The notes under the pieces were generated by a model, which worked only from the letters and a program-made list of their open reading frames with translations, was not told the origin of the DNA and searched no databases. From Legionellales bacterium (lineage in GTDB: Bacteria; Pseudomonadota; Gammaproteobacteria; Legionellales; Legionellaceae): a stretch of DNA of 62,593 nt. The stretch spans positions 1 to 62,593 of the forward strand of contig DAIDKT010000029.1 in the NCBI GenBank assembly GCA_027449905.1, given 5' to 3'. The position numbers and the translations under genes were made by a program. Below, in pieces: positions 18,142-27,175 of the stretch (position 1 is its first letter; every line of letters starts with the position of its first letter).

Positions 18142-18498
18142 AGGGAGACTGGGGATGACGATTATTTGAACGGATTATGGCATTATCTGGATGCCATGGC
18201 AAGGGGCACGGCACATCCCACGGCTATCCCATTGCCATATACAAAACACATATGGTTTTAGTATGATACAAAAAGCTTATCCCAATGAATTCTCTCCCAA
18301 ACGAAATCAGTGCGAGCAAGGTCTTCCGTCAACAAGTCTTTCGCAAACCTTTGAAGCCATTCGTGGCCTTCAAAGGTTTGCGAAAGACCTCCGACCTAAG
18401 CCATTGCCGACAACATCTGTGCCTCAAGGCGGGAATTACTTGGCTATGAAAAAGATTTATTGACACATCCCCCCAACCATACTAACTAGAAGCGAGCG
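18142..18498. other. Gene-free gap with a long perfect hairpin
   Basis: 357 bp between divergent genes. Apart from the hairpin at 18336-18388 (listed separately), it contains no supportable gene. An in-frame stretch at 18191-18463 runs through the hairpin and has no family resemblance, so I do not call it coding. Confidence 0.6.
18336..18388. repeat. Perfect 21-bp stem hairpin
   Basis: 18336-18356 (GTCTTTCGCAAACCTTTGAA + G) is the exact complement of 18368-18388, with an 11-base loop in which CCA/TGG can also pair around TTCG. No T-run follows on either strand, so it is not a standard terminator. It lies 110 bp upstream of the nuclease gene start. Confidence 0.9.
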
Positions 18499-19332
18499 AT
18501 GAATAAACTTCGTTTAATTTTTTTGTTGATTTTTTATTATAGTTCCCCTCTTTTGTCCTGGAATGCGTTGGGGCATCAAGTAATTGCGCAAATTGCTTGT
18601 GATTACATGAGCCCTGAAACAAAGCGGATCTTTATTCAAAAAAATAAATGGCTTCATTCTCATCATCAACCCGGTGACTTAGTGAATGCCGCTACCTGGC
18701 TAGATAGACTGTATGGTGATCATAATCATGTTTTTAAACCAATGCATTATATCGATATACCTTATAGTATGGATGGCAGCACCGAGCCCCACCCCAAAAA
18801 AATGAATGCTGTCATTGCCATTCAACAGGCAACAGCAGTTTTAGAAAACACTAAATCATCACCAAAAAATCAAGCAATTGCCGTGAGGATTTTGTGGCAT
18901 GTGGTCGGTGATCTGCATCAACCCTTGCATGCGATTACACGTGTCAGTCGTCATAATCCTGAGGGCGACCAAGGCGGGAATTTGGTTTTGTTATATCAAA
19001 CTTCAATTGCCAAAAATCTGCATGAATATTGGGATAGGGGAGGTGGTCTCTTGTATAAAAAATGTCGCGATCATCAAGCGGATGTGAAAGACATTGCAAG
19101 AAAACTTGAAAAAAAATGGGGTTGTCGTTTAAATAAAATTGCTTTGAATCCGAGGAATTGGGCCGATGAGTCACATCAGCTGGCTATTGATTTCGTTTAT
19201 ATACTACCTAAAAGTGGCGAACCGAGCCCGGCTTATCAGCGGATGACACAACGTGTTTCCAGCCGCCAAATCGCCTTGGCCGGATGCCGTTTAGCTGCTT
19301 TGTGTGAACGTATTGCAAAAAAAACAAGATAG
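18499..19332 (+). CDS. Secreted S1/P1-type nuclease
   Basis: Zinc-dependent single-strand nuclease/3'-nucleotidase family. 277 aa. A signal peptide (1-20) ends in PLLS, so the mature protein would begin WNALGH; in this family the N-terminal Trp (W21 here) and the following His bind the trinuclear zinc cluster. Other ligand motifs follow: NAATWLDRLYGDH, HYIDIPY, ILWHVVGDLHQPLHA (HxxxD and H) and NLHEYWDRG. All are intact. Such enzymes are eukaryote-like and recur in Legionella and relatives, where they may scavenge host nucleic acid in the vacuole; that role here is inferred. Confidence 0.92.
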   Translation: MNKLRLIFLLIFYYSSPLLSWNALGHQVIAQIACDYMSPETKRIFIQKNKWLHSHHQPGDLVNAATWLDRLYGDHNHVFKPMHYIDIPYSMDGSTEPHPKKMNAVIAIQQATAVLENTKSSPKNQAIAVRILWHVVGDLHQPLHAITRVSRHNPEGDQGGNLVLLYQTSIAKNLHEYWDRGGGLLYKKCRDHQADVKDIARKLEKKWGCRLNKIALNPRNWADESHQLAIDFVYILPKSGEPSPAYQRMTQRVSSRQIALAGCRLAALCERIAKKTR

Positions 19333-19344
19333 GATGATACTCAA

Positions 19345-19404
19345 CCCCGCGAACAAGTCCCGGAGCATCGGGTTTCAGATGATGAATTGTCAAAAAAACC
19401 TAGA
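19345..19404. repeat. Partial family A repeat, copy 7
   Basis: Only the right end is recognisable: GATGAATTGTCAAAAAAACCTAG, preceded by CCCGCGAACAAGTCCCGG. It sits between the convergent nuclease and E2 genes. Confidence 0.55.
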
Positions 19405-19409
19405 TTCCC

Positions 19410-20513
19410 TTAGGCGAGCGCTTTAATAACCTCTCCTAAAAATCGGGTTGCTTCGCCACCGGTCACAGCACGATGATCAAAACTCAGTGAAATCGGCAAG
19501 AGGCGCGCGGTTTTAATTTGGCCTTCAGCACTGATAACGCCCTCATATAGTCGTCCAACTGCGACAATTGCTACCATTGGCGGCACAATAATTGGACTCG
19601 CAAATCGCCCAGAAAATTTACCAAAATTAGAGAGGGTAATGGTGGCGCCTTTTAATTTATCAGTGGCGATGGTTCGTTCATGTACTGCTCTTTTATATTC
19701 ATCAATTATTACCCTTAGTGCTTGATCTGTTTGGGTATTTGCGTTATGAATGACCGGTACGAACAAGCCTTCATCTTGATCCATTGCTAATCCAAGATGG
19801 ACTGAATCAAAGCATTTACGAGCATGATGTTTACCATCAAACCACGCATTCAGTGCAGGCTCTACCTCACACGCATGACATATAGCACGAATGATGCGCA
19901 CAGTGATATCTGTTTTCTCTGACCAACTGGCCAAATTCGCTTCGTCAAAAATTGAAACCGGTACGACTTCTTGATTGGCCTGTATCATGCTATTTAACAT
20001 CGCTCGTCTGACACCACGCAATGGTATATATCCAGCAGGTGGTTGGGCTTGTTGCTCAGCAATTTTTTCAACATCTTCACGGGTGATGATCCCATGTTCC
20101 CCTGATCCCGTGATCTGATTTAAATCCACCCCCAGTTTTTTGGCCAAAAAACGCACGCTTGGGGTTGTCTTGCCGCTTGCGTGTTCATTTCCAGAGCCAA
20201 TGATAAAAAAGTCTTCACTCACCTCAGCACTTTCTTCTAGGTTACCAACCACGGTTCCTTTATCCTGTTGTTCACTGGCTGCAGTTTCAAAACCAACAAA
20301 GGGCTCACCAGTTTTAATGATGTCCCCAGGTTGGCCAAACAGTTTTTTAATGACGCCACTTTGTGGGCAAGGTACATCAACAACCGCTTTGGCTGTTTCC
20401 ATCGATGCTAAGGGTTGAAACGCCAGCACGGTATCACCTTCCTTCACATACCATTCATGTATTTCGGCATCGGGCAAACCCTCACCAAGATCTGGTAATT
20501 TAAAAATGTCCAT
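19410..20513 (-). CDS. 2-oxoacid dehydrogenase E2 (dihydrolipoyl acyltransferase)
   Basis: Core acyltransferase of a 2-oxoacid dehydrogenase complex. 367 aa with one lipoyl domain (about 1-76; lipoyl lysine K42 in METAKAVVD), a peripheral-subunit-binding domain (about 118-155, TPSVRFLAKKLGVDLNQI) and the catalytic domain. The terminal active-site motif, normally HxxxDG, reads HRAVTGG, so the usual Asp is Thr. The flanking fold is otherwise intact (LSFDHRAV). Start ATG abuts the E1-beta stop with no gap. The operon has no E3. Substrate could be pyruvate or branched-chain oxoacids. Confidence 0.88.
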   Translation of the reverse strand: MDIFKLPDLGEGLPDAEIHEWYVKEGDTVLAFQPLASMETAKAVVDVPCPQSGVIKKLFGQPGDIIKTGEPFVGFETAASEQQDKGTVVGNLEESAEVSEDFFIIGSGNEHASGKTTPSVRFLAKKLGVDLNQITGSGEHGIITREDVEKIAEQQAQPPAGYIPLRGVRRAMLNSMIQANQEVVPVSIFDEANLASWSEKTDITVRIIRAICHACEVEPALNAWFDGKHHARKCFDSVHLGLAMDQDEGLFVPVIHNANTQTDQALRVIIDEYKRAVHERTIATDKLKGATITLSNFGKFSGRFASPIIVPPMVAIVAVGRLYEGVISAEGQIKTARLLPISLSFDHRAVTGGEATRFLGEVIKALA

Positions 20514-21485
20514 TTACAGCACTCCTAAAACGGTGGATTTGATGCGCTCGACACTGGGAATATATTGTTTTTCAAGTTGAAAGTAGGGCATCACCACATC
20601 ATAACCCGTGATCCGTTGGACGGGTGCCACTAAATCGGAGAAACAATGTTCCATCAGCAAAGCACTGATCTCAGCCCCAACGCCGCAGGTTTTAGCAGCC
20701 TCATGCACAATCACGCATCGTTTTGTTTTTTGAACGGACAGGATGATGGTTTCGATATCCAAAGGTTTGATAGTGGCTACATCAATGACTTCGCAGGAGA
20801 TGCCTTCTTGAGATAATTGAGTCGCTACTTGCAGCGTTTCATGCATACTGGCCCCCCAACTAATCAATGTGACATCGTTTCCCTCTCTTAAGGTAAAGCA
20901 TCTCCCCAAAGGAAGTGCTTGACCATCATCCACAACTGGTTGTTTAACGAGACGATAAATTCGTTTTGGTTCTAAAAAAATGACCGGGTCAGGATTACGA
21001 ATGGCAGCCAATAGTAAGCCATACGCTCTTCTTGGTGAAGAGGGAATCACCACTTGGAGACCGGGGATGTGTGCAAACAATGCTTCTGTGCTTTCGGAAT
21101 GATGTTCTGGCGCACGGATCCCACCACCAAAGGGTGCCCTAAAAACGATGGGACAATGCAATCTACCCCTTGTTCGATTGCGCATCCTGGCAGCATGTGC
21201 GATGATTTGATTCATTGCCGGATAAATGAACCCCATGAATTGAAACTCTGCAACGGGTTTGATACCTTGAGTCGACATGCCAACAGCGAGTCCTGCAATC
21301 ATGGATTCAGCTAAAGGTGAATCAAAAACTCGTTGTTCACCAAAACGCGCTTGTAATCCAACCGTCGCCCGGAACACACCGCCATTTTTACCAACGTCTT
21401 CCCCAAAAACAACCACATTTTCGTCATGAGCTAATTCATAAGCCAATGCTTGCGTTACCGCTTCAACCAAGGTGATGTCAGGCAT
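20514..21485 (-). CDS. 2-oxoacid dehydrogenase E1 beta subunit
   Basis: Beta chain of the thiamine-diphosphate E1 heterotetramer; 323 aa, typical. It has the family's N-terminal AVTQALAYELAHDENVVVFGEDVGKNGGVFRATVGL, the LAESMIAGLAVGMS segment, PFGGGIRAPEHHSES, and a transketolase C-domain (ALPLGRCFTLREGNDVTLISWG ... VIVHEAAKTCGVGAEI). Sequence style fits both PdhB and BkdA2. Its ATG overlaps the E1-alpha stop by 8 bp, so the two chains are translationally coupled, as expected for equimolar subunits. Confidence 0.92.
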   Translation of the reverse strand: MPDITLVEAVTQALAYELAHDENVVVFGEDVGKNGGVFRATVGLQARFGEQRVFDSPLAESMIAGLAVGMSTQGIKPVAEFQFMGFIYPAMNQIIAHAARMRNRTRGRLHCPIVFRAPFGGGIRAPEHHSESTEALFAHIPGLQVVIPSSPRRAYGLLLAAIRNPDPVIFLEPKRIYRLVKQPVVDDGQALPLGRCFTLREGNDVTLISWGASMHETLQVATQLSQEGISCEVIDVATIKPLDIETIILSVQKTKRCVIVHEAAKTCGVGAEISALLMEHCFSDLVAPVQRITGYDVVMPYFQLEKQYIPSVERIKSTVLGVL

Positions 21486-22551
21486 TTGATTGATACTCCA
21501 TTGCCATGGCGCGTTGTTCTATTAAATAATCAGGTAGGGTTGCGAAATGGTAATCAAACATGCTACTAACCGGTTGGGGGGGGCGATTTAAGTATTCATC
21601 AACCGCCAGCTGAACTTGCTCGCCGCAGCCTTTGATTAAATCATCTTCTTGTTGTTGACTCCACCCAATATGGGTCTCCAAAAAAGTTTTGAATCGAGAA
21701 ATGGGTTCTTTTATTCGTGCTTCAGCAACATCGCTTTCCGGTTGATAACGGGTGGCATCATCCGCGGTGGTGTGATCGGACAAACGATAAGACAACGCTT
21801 CAATCAGTGTCGGACCTTCGCCAGCTCGTGCTTTATCTATCGCTTCACCAACAATTTGGCGCGCAGCCAGAATGTCATTCCCATCGATTTGAATACCATT
21901 GAAACCAGCTGCAATGGCTTTCTGTGCTAATGTTTTTGCCCTGGTTTGTTTGTGAGTTGGCACAGAAATAGCCCATTGATTATTATTGATAACGAATACA
22001 AGGGGTAAATTCCAAGCCCCCGCCACATTAATAGCCTCATAAAAATCACCTTCTGATGTGCCTCCATCCCCCAGACATACGAGGGTAACCTGCGATTGAT
22101 TGCGATATTGCATACTAAAAGCAACACCTGCGGCATGTAAGCATTGAGAAGCAATCGGGACACTGATGGGTAAATCACGAGATTTAGAATCAAACTGGCT
22201 GCCTCTTTCATCACCACCCCAATACGTCAGAATGTCAGACATTTTAACACCCCGTTGGAATTGGGCGGCGTAATCACGATAATAAGGGAGAAAAACATCT
22301 TGTTGTTCCAGCGCATGGCCAATGGCCGTGGAAATCGCTTCCTGGCCATGAATGGGGGCATACGTGCCCATTTTACCGGTGCGCTGAAGTGCGATGGCTT
22401 GTTTGTCAAATAAGCGGGTCGCAACCATGACGCGATACAATTGAATTAATGTGGTTTTGTCTTCAGTAAAACCAGGTAGAGGACCACAAATTTTACCTTC
22501 TTCATTGAGAATTTGAATATAGGGTATTTCAAAACGGGCAACAATGGTCAT
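21478..22551 (-). CDS. 2-oxoacid dehydrogenase E1 alpha subunit (PdhA/BkdA-like)
   Basis: Alpha chain of E1, which decarboxylates a 2-oxoacid on thiamine diphosphate. 357 aa. The ThDP motif begins CLGDGGTSEGDFYEAINVAGAWNLPLVFVINNNQWAIS, and HGQEAISTAIGHAL, LPYYRDYAAQF and SYRLSDHTTADDATRY (phosphorylation-loop equivalent) are present. The APIHGQEA/YRDY wording leans toward PdhA, but the valine genes 12 kb away make branched-chain oxoacids equally plausible. First gene of a tight E1-alpha/E1-beta/E2 operon. Confidence 0.9.
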   Translation of the reverse strand: MTIVARFEIPYIQILNEEGKICGPLPGFTEDKTTLIQLYRVMVATRLFDKQAIALQRTGKMGTYAPIHGQEAISTAIGHALEQQDVFLPYYRDYAAQFQRGVKMSDILTYWGGDERGSQFDSKSRDLPISVPIASQCLHAAGVAFSMQYRNQSQVTLVCLGDGGTSEGDFYEAINVAGAWNLPLVFVINNNQWAISVPTHKQTRAKTLAQKAIAAGFNGIQIDGNDILAARQIVGEAIDKARAGEGPTLIEALSYRLSDHTTADDATRYQPESDVAEARIKEPISRFKTFLETHIGWSQQQEDDLIKGCGEQVQLAVDEYLNRPPQPVSSMFDYHFATLPDYLIEQRAMAMEYQSNA

Positions 22552-22724
22552 ATGAGATATCCTCTATACTCCTAAGATTCGGCTGCAGAATTTAGGGTGA
22601 TCTTTGAAAAAGGATACCCAAATTTTTCTATGATAACAAGGGCCTATCAACAACTTGCCCTGAGGCAAAGATATTGTTAGCAAGGGCTTGAGTCGAGCTT
22701 AAGTTAGTGTCATTAACCTCTGGG

Positions 22725-24380
22725 CTATTTTAAAGAGCGCCTTAATACTTTTCCTACATTTGATTTTGGCAGGTCACTATAAAATTCAATAATCTTTGGT
22801 ATTTTATACGCAGTTAAGTGTTGTTGACAGTGTTCAATGACCTCCTCTTCAGTGAGTGAAGATATCCGCTTGACAATGCAGGCTTTGACATCTTCCCCAC
22901 CACTCGGTTTACGTACACCAATTACCCCAACCTCAAGTACTTTCGGCAGTTGAGATATCACTTGTTCAACTTCGTTTGGATAGACATTAAATCCAGAAAC
23001 CAAGATCATGTCTTTGATCCGATCAACGAGATGGATATATCCCAAGCCATCCATTCGGGCACCATCCCCAGTTCGCAAAAATCCATCAGCCCAAAATACT
23101 TGTTTGGTTTCATCCGGCCGCTGCCAATATTCTGTCATCACTTGTGGACCGCTGACACATAGTTCACCGGTTTCACCTAACGGCACCTCTTCGCCTTGCT
23201 CATTACGAATCGACACATCTGTTGAGGGTAACGGCAAACCAACACTGCCATTATATTCTTTGATAAACAGGGGGTTAATTGAAATGGCCGGGCTTGCCTC
23301 TGTCAGTCCATAAGCTTCCAAAATCGGTGCGTTGGTGGCTTGGCGCCATTGCAAGGCAACACTTTTTTGCAACGCCATCCCGCCAGACAGTGCCAGTTTT
23401 AATTTTGAAAAGTTTATTTTTTTAAAATGAGGATGGTTTAAAAGTGAGTTAAACAGGGTGTTCACCCCCGTAAATGCAGTAAACTCAATATTTTTTATTT
23501 CGTTGATGAATCGTCTGGTATCTCGTGGATTGGTAATTAGTATATTTTTTGCACCTATTTTCATAAAGGTAAGACAATTGGCGGTTAAAGAGAAAATATG
23601 GTACATAGGCAATGCCGTGACAACAATGTCATGCCCCCCGTTGATAACGGGTGAAATCCAAGCTGATGCTTGGAGAAGATTCGCTACTATATTTTTATGG
23701 GATAATTTTGCGGCTTTTAATACCCCCGTTGTTCCTCCAGTATATTGAAGAAAGGCTGTGTCATCGTGTTTCAGCGTGACAGGAGAAAATGAGGAGGAAG
23801 CGCCGTTGGCCATGGCATCATTAAATTTAATGTGTTGCATGTGCGCATAATCAGGCACCATTCGTTTGATGTATTGAACGAAAGCGTTAACCAATATCCG
23901 CTTCACCTTGGGAAAGGCATCTCCTAACTCTGTTACAATAATGTGCTTTAAATTTGGCAAATAGGAACGAGCTCTTAGGACAATGTGCGCAAAGTTAGCT
24001 AACACAACCACCACTTCCGATTCAGCGTCTTTTGTCTGATGAATAAACTCATCCATGGTATAAAGCGGGTTGGTATTTACCACAACCAAACCAGCACGGA
24101 GAACTCCACACAAGGCAATCGGGTATTGCAAAATGTTCGGCATCATAATCGAAACCCGAGCACCTTTCACCACGCCTAACTGTTGCAAATAGGCAGCAAA
24201 ATGTCGACTTTTTTCCTCCAGATCCTGATAGGTGATTACCGTGCCCATGTTTTCATAAGCAGGATTTTGGGAGAATTTGACAAATGAGTCATCAAATAAT
24301 GCGGTTAGTGATGAATAAACATGCGTATCAATTTGATGGGGTACGCCTTGCTGATATTGATCTAACCATATTTTCTCCAT
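22725..24380 (-). CDS. fadD: Long-chain-fatty-acid CoA ligase
   Basis: ANL-superfamily adenylating enzyme activating imported or phospholipid-derived fatty acids to acyl-CoA. 551 aa, close to FadD. Motifs: P-loop YTGGTTGVLKAAKLSHKN (about residue 215), LEAYGLTEASPAISINP (A5), GELCVSGPQVMTEYWQRPDET, TGDGARMDGLGYIHLVDRIKDMI and the C-terminal SNVGKVLRRSLK with catalytic Lys. Good ribosome site (AAGGGAATCACC-ATG). It lies 173 bp downstream of the E1-alpha start, on the same strand but probably separately transcribed. Confidence 0.93.
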   Translation of the reverse strand: MEKIWLDQYQQGVPHQIDTHVYSSLTALFDDSFVKFSQNPAYENMGTVITYQDLEEKSRHFAAYLQQLGVVKGARVSIMMPNILQYPIALCGVLRAGLVVVNTNPLYTMDEFIHQTKDAESEVVVVLANFAHIVLRARSYLPNLKHIIVTELGDAFPKVKRILVNAFVQYIKRMVPDYAHMQHIKFNDAMANGASSSFSPVTLKHDDTAFLQYTGGTTGVLKAAKLSHKNIVANLLQASAWISPVINGGHDIVVTALPMYHIFSLTANCLTFMKIGAKNILITNPRDTRRFINEIKNIEFTAFTGVNTLFNSLLNHPHFKKINFSKLKLALSGGMALQKSVALQWRQATNAPILEAYGLTEASPAISINPLFIKEYNGSVGLPLPSTDVSIRNEQGEEVPLGETGELCVSGPQVMTEYWQRPDETKQVFWADGFLRTGDGARMDGLGYIHLVDRIKDMILVSGFNVYPNEVEQVISQLPKVLEVGVIGVRKPSGGEDVKACIVKRISSLTEEEVIEHCQQHLTAYKIPKIIEFYSDLPKSNVGKVLRRSLK

Positions 24381-24457
24381 GGTGATTCCCTTCTGTTATT
24401 AGATACATCATGGTAGTATAAACAATAAATCGATATTTGAGCATAGGTACGCAAGCC

Positions 24458-25177
24458 ATGACTGATAATATATTGAAAGCACAAACCTTTAAATTAAAAG
24501 GCAGGCTTTATACGCTAACGGTTGTGCAGCTTTTAAGTGATGATCAACATCTATTTGCTGAACAACTGGCTGACGTTGTGCTTCAAGCACCCAGATTGTT
24601 TGATAATGCTCCCGTCGTCATCGATTGTTCAGCCATTCACAATAATCAATTTAATTTGGCTTCTTTTTGTCAATGCTTGCGAAACCACGGTATGATTCCG
24701 GTTGCAATTCAAGGTGGTCCAGCCGAGCTCGCTCGTTTGGCTGATGCAGAACGGTTGCCTGTATTAACCGCCTCAACACATCATGACAAGTCTTTATTTA
24801 ATTCACAACCAGAATCTGCGCAGTCCCCACAGATCTCTGATGGCATAAAAACCAAACTTTTTACCCATCCAGTCCGTTCAGGACAGCAAATGGTGAGTAA
24901 AGGGGGGGACTTGGTGATCACTTCTTCGGTTAGTCATGGAGCTGAGTTGTTGGCAGATGGCAATATTCATGTCTACGGTGCCTTACGCGGGCGAGCATTG
25001 GCAGGTATCGCCGGAGATAAACAGGCGCGGATTTTTTGTCAATCTTTAGATGCTGAACTGGTCGCAATCGCTGGTTATTATTGCTTAAGTGACGTCATGA
25101 AGCCAAGCGCAGTTCCATGTCAAATTTTCCTTCAGGATGAGCGCATTAAAATCGAGCCGTTGATCGGTCCTCATTAG
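24458..25177 (+). CDS. minC: Septum site-determining protein MinC
   Basis: FtsZ-polymerisation inhibitor that keeps division at mid-cell. About 239 aa. N-domain MTDNILKAQTFKLKGRLYTLTV, PVVIDCSAI..FNLASF, and the beta-helical C-domain (about 140-235) with GGDLVITSSVSHGAELLADGNIHVYGALRGRALAGI and GYYCLSD that binds MinD. An in-frame TTG lies 21 bp upstream, but the ATG has AGGT at the right spacing. minD and minE do not follow; lpxH does, 14 bp downstream, which is an unusual arrangement. Confidence 0.93.
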   Translation: MTDNILKAQTFKLKGRLYTLTVVQLLSDDQHLFAEQLADVVLQAPRLFDNAPVVIDCSAIHNNQFNLASFCQCLRNHGMIPVAIQGGPAELARLADAERLPVLTASTHHDKSLFNSQPESAQSPQISDGIKTKLFTHPVRSGQQMVSKGGDLVITSSVSHGAELLADGNIHVYGALRGRALAGIAGDKQARIFCQSLDAELVAIAGYYCLSDVMKPSAVPCQIFLQDERIKIEPLIGPH

Positions 25178-25191
25178 CCTGGATTTTAGAG

Positions 25192-25920
25192 ATGAACGAA
25201 GCGGTTTTTATTTCCGACCTCCACTTACACCCTGAGATGCCAGCCATCAGCGAACGCTTTCGAGCCTTTATTCAATGGGCAGCAGGTCAAACCAAATCGT
25301 TGTACATTTTAGGTGATTTTTTTCATGTGTGGCCTGGAGATGACGCGATCAACGCATGGAGTGGAGAAATTGCCGATCAACTTGCTTGGTTAGCAACACA
25401 AGGGGTCCGGCTTTTTTTTATACCCGGTAACCGTGATTTTTTATTAGGGAAGCGATTTTTAGCCCGAGCAAACATGCAACGATTGGCGGACGCAACCACG
25501 ATTCAGCTTGGACAAGAGCGTGTTTTACTGGTGCATGGTGACCACTATTGTACTGATGATAAAAGTCATCAGCGACTCCGACGTTTGACAAGAAACCAGC
25601 TGTTTTCCGCCTTGTTTTTACGAATCCCATACCGATTTCGTGAACGGTGCACTAATCAAGTAAGGGCGTACAGTCAAGCGAGCATGAAATCGGCCAAAAA
25701 ACTATTGATCGTGCCAGCTGCGATGTCCAAGCAATTGTTTCAATTAAAAGTCCGTACCGTTATTCATGGCCATATTCATCAACCAGGCATGACCCAACAT
25801 ACTGACAAATGGGGAAATTATCGCCAGTATGTCCTGAGTGATTGGGATGAAAGCCCGACTTTTTTGTGTTATAATGAAGCAAACAAATTGTATTTTATGA
25901 CCTTGTGTGATGGTAAGTAA
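25192..25920 (+). CDS. lpxH: UDP-2,3-diacylglucosamine pyrophosphatase
   Basis: Metallophosphoesterase releasing UMP from UDP-2,3-diacyl-hexosamine to give lipid X, the donor for LpxB. 242 aa. All the calcineurin-like metal motifs are visible: FISDLHLHPEMP, LGDFFHVWPGDD, FIPGNRDFLLG, VHGDHYCTDD and IHGHIHQPG. The Cys-containing YCTDDKSHQRLRR segment is characteristic of LpxH. Fourteen bases downstream of minC, so probably co-transcribed with it. Confidence 0.94.
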   Translation: MNEAVFISDLHLHPEMPAISERFRAFIQWAAGQTKSLYILGDFFHVWPGDDAINAWSGEIADQLAWLATQGVRLFFIPGNRDFLLGKRFLARANMQRLADATTIQLGQERVLLVHGDHYCTDDKSHQRLRRLTRNQLFSALFLRIPYRFRERCTNQVRAYSQASMKSAKKLLIVPAAMSKQLFQLKVRTVIHGHIHQPGMTQHTDKWGNYRQYVLSDWDESPTFLCYNEANKLYFMTLCDGK

Positions 25921-25930
25921 CTCCCCAGGT

Positions 25931-26016
25931 ACGTCATCCTGAACATAGTGAAGGATCTTCAATTGACTTGGTTTGAGCCAAATTTAGGAGTTCCTTCACT
26001 GCGTTCAGGATGACGT
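25931..26016. repeat. Family C inverted repeat, best copy
   Basis: Arms 25931-25956 (ACGTCATCCTGAAC..GTGAAGGA) and 25991-26016 (complement, with only a few mismatches) surround a ~34-base loop. It follows lpxH and may end its transcript, though no T-run is present. A degenerate relative lies at 832-930. Confidence 0.8.
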
Positions 26017-26142
26017 GGTATGAATTTGATTTAATTTGAATCAAAATTATCCACAACCTGGGGTGTTACGATGGTAACGACGTTGTATCACTACAATGAG
26101 TAAACACAGCAATAGTGGACTAATTTATTCCGGAGAGATCGC

Positions 26143-27129
26143 ATGCCTGACGAACATAAGATAACAGAAGATAATTTAAAGCAGAACCTGCAAAAAGAAG
26201 CCGAGAGTAAACAAAATTTTTTAAGACAAGAAAAATTAAAACTTGATGAAATGGCTCTTGAAAATGCTCGAAGAACCAACTCTTTTAAAAAGCACATAGA
26301 ACAGCAGCAAACAATTCGCGAGCAACAAGGACTGGTTGCAAAACATTATAGAGAGGAGCGACAAGGGGGGCGAGGTGTTCATCCCCAATCAACTTTATAC
26401 AGTGCAATGATGGACGCAATGCCCAGATTTGAGGCGCTTGGAAGGTTGGTTGCTGCCAAAACCGAATCTTATAAACTTCAAGCGGGTAAGTATTTAGGCG
26501 ATAGCGGGAAAGCGTTGGCAAAAGGTATGAAATTATGGGGTGATCCTGCTTATACTTCGCGAGTATACAATTGGCTGGAGCGCAAAATACAAGGAGAAGA
26601 GCCGCTTGATTTGCCTGATTTAAAATATTTTACAACATTAGACGACCAGGGAGTCTTGGAAACAAAATGGGTGACCGATCATGTGCCACACCTGTTCGAA
26701 AACGACCCTGAGAAAATGAAGTCATTTCAAGAAGAATTACAAACTGCCTTTAAAGATTGGATTGAGAGCGTGCAAGACGATGATGGGCACGGTTTTTTTA
26801 TTGGGTCTGATGCTCGAATCTATTCAAAAGTACATGCTATTCCAATCAGCCCGGCTTTCGGAGGTGGACTGATGCTGGATCCAAATATCGTTAGAGAACG
26901 GTATGAAGAGCGGTATATTGAAGAAGATCCCAATACACATGAACTTAAACTGCTACCAAATGCTATTCCAAAGGCTGGATTTGAACCACTTTATATCAAT
27001 GCAGCGACGTTTGAGTCGTTGCGTGATAATCAAGCACATCCTGAAAGATCGTTTGACGCATTTTTAATGGAACGCTATGAGCACGAACTGGAAATAGAGC
27101 AAACCACTCGTCCTTCACGTGGGCCCTAA
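26143..27129 (+). CDS. Hypothetical soluble protein with N-terminal coiled coil
   Basis: Not recognised. 328 aa, no signal peptide or membrane segment. Residues about 5-75 are strongly charged and heptad-like (KQNLQKEAESKQNFLRQEK, EQQQTIREQQG), suggesting a coiled coil. A middle globular region (about 85-290) is rich in aromatics and acids, and the tail MERYEHELEIEQTTRP has a glutamate-rich patch close to the C-terminus, as in Dot/Icm 'E-block' signals; this resemblance is weak evidence. Shine-Dalgarno CCGGAGAG. The next gene begins 47 bp downstream and is likewise unrecognised, so I read them as one unit. Confidence 0.72.
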   Translation: MPDEHKITEDNLKQNLQKEAESKQNFLRQEKLKLDEMALENARRTNSFKKHIEQQQTIREQQGLVAKHYREERQGGRGVHPQSTLYSAMMDAMPRFEALGRLVAAKTESYKLQAGKYLGDSGKALAKGMKLWGDPAYTSRVYNWLERKIQGEEPLDLPDLKYFTTLDDQGVLETKWVTDHVPHLFENDPEKMKSFQEELQTAFKDWIESVQDDDGHGFFIGSDARIYSKVHAIPISPAFGGGLMLDPNIVRERYEERYIEEDPNTHELKLLPNAIPKAGFEPLYINAATFESLRDNQAHPERSFDAFLMERYEHELEIEQTTRPSRGP

Positions 27130-27175
27130 AAAATAAACCTTATCCTGCACAGGGAATTATCATAACCTGAGGAAT

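Noticed and set aside
18191..18463. 90-aa open frame on the plus strand upstream of the nuclease
   Set aside because: It runs across a perfect hairpin, so both arms would code; no family resemblance, and no ribosome site.
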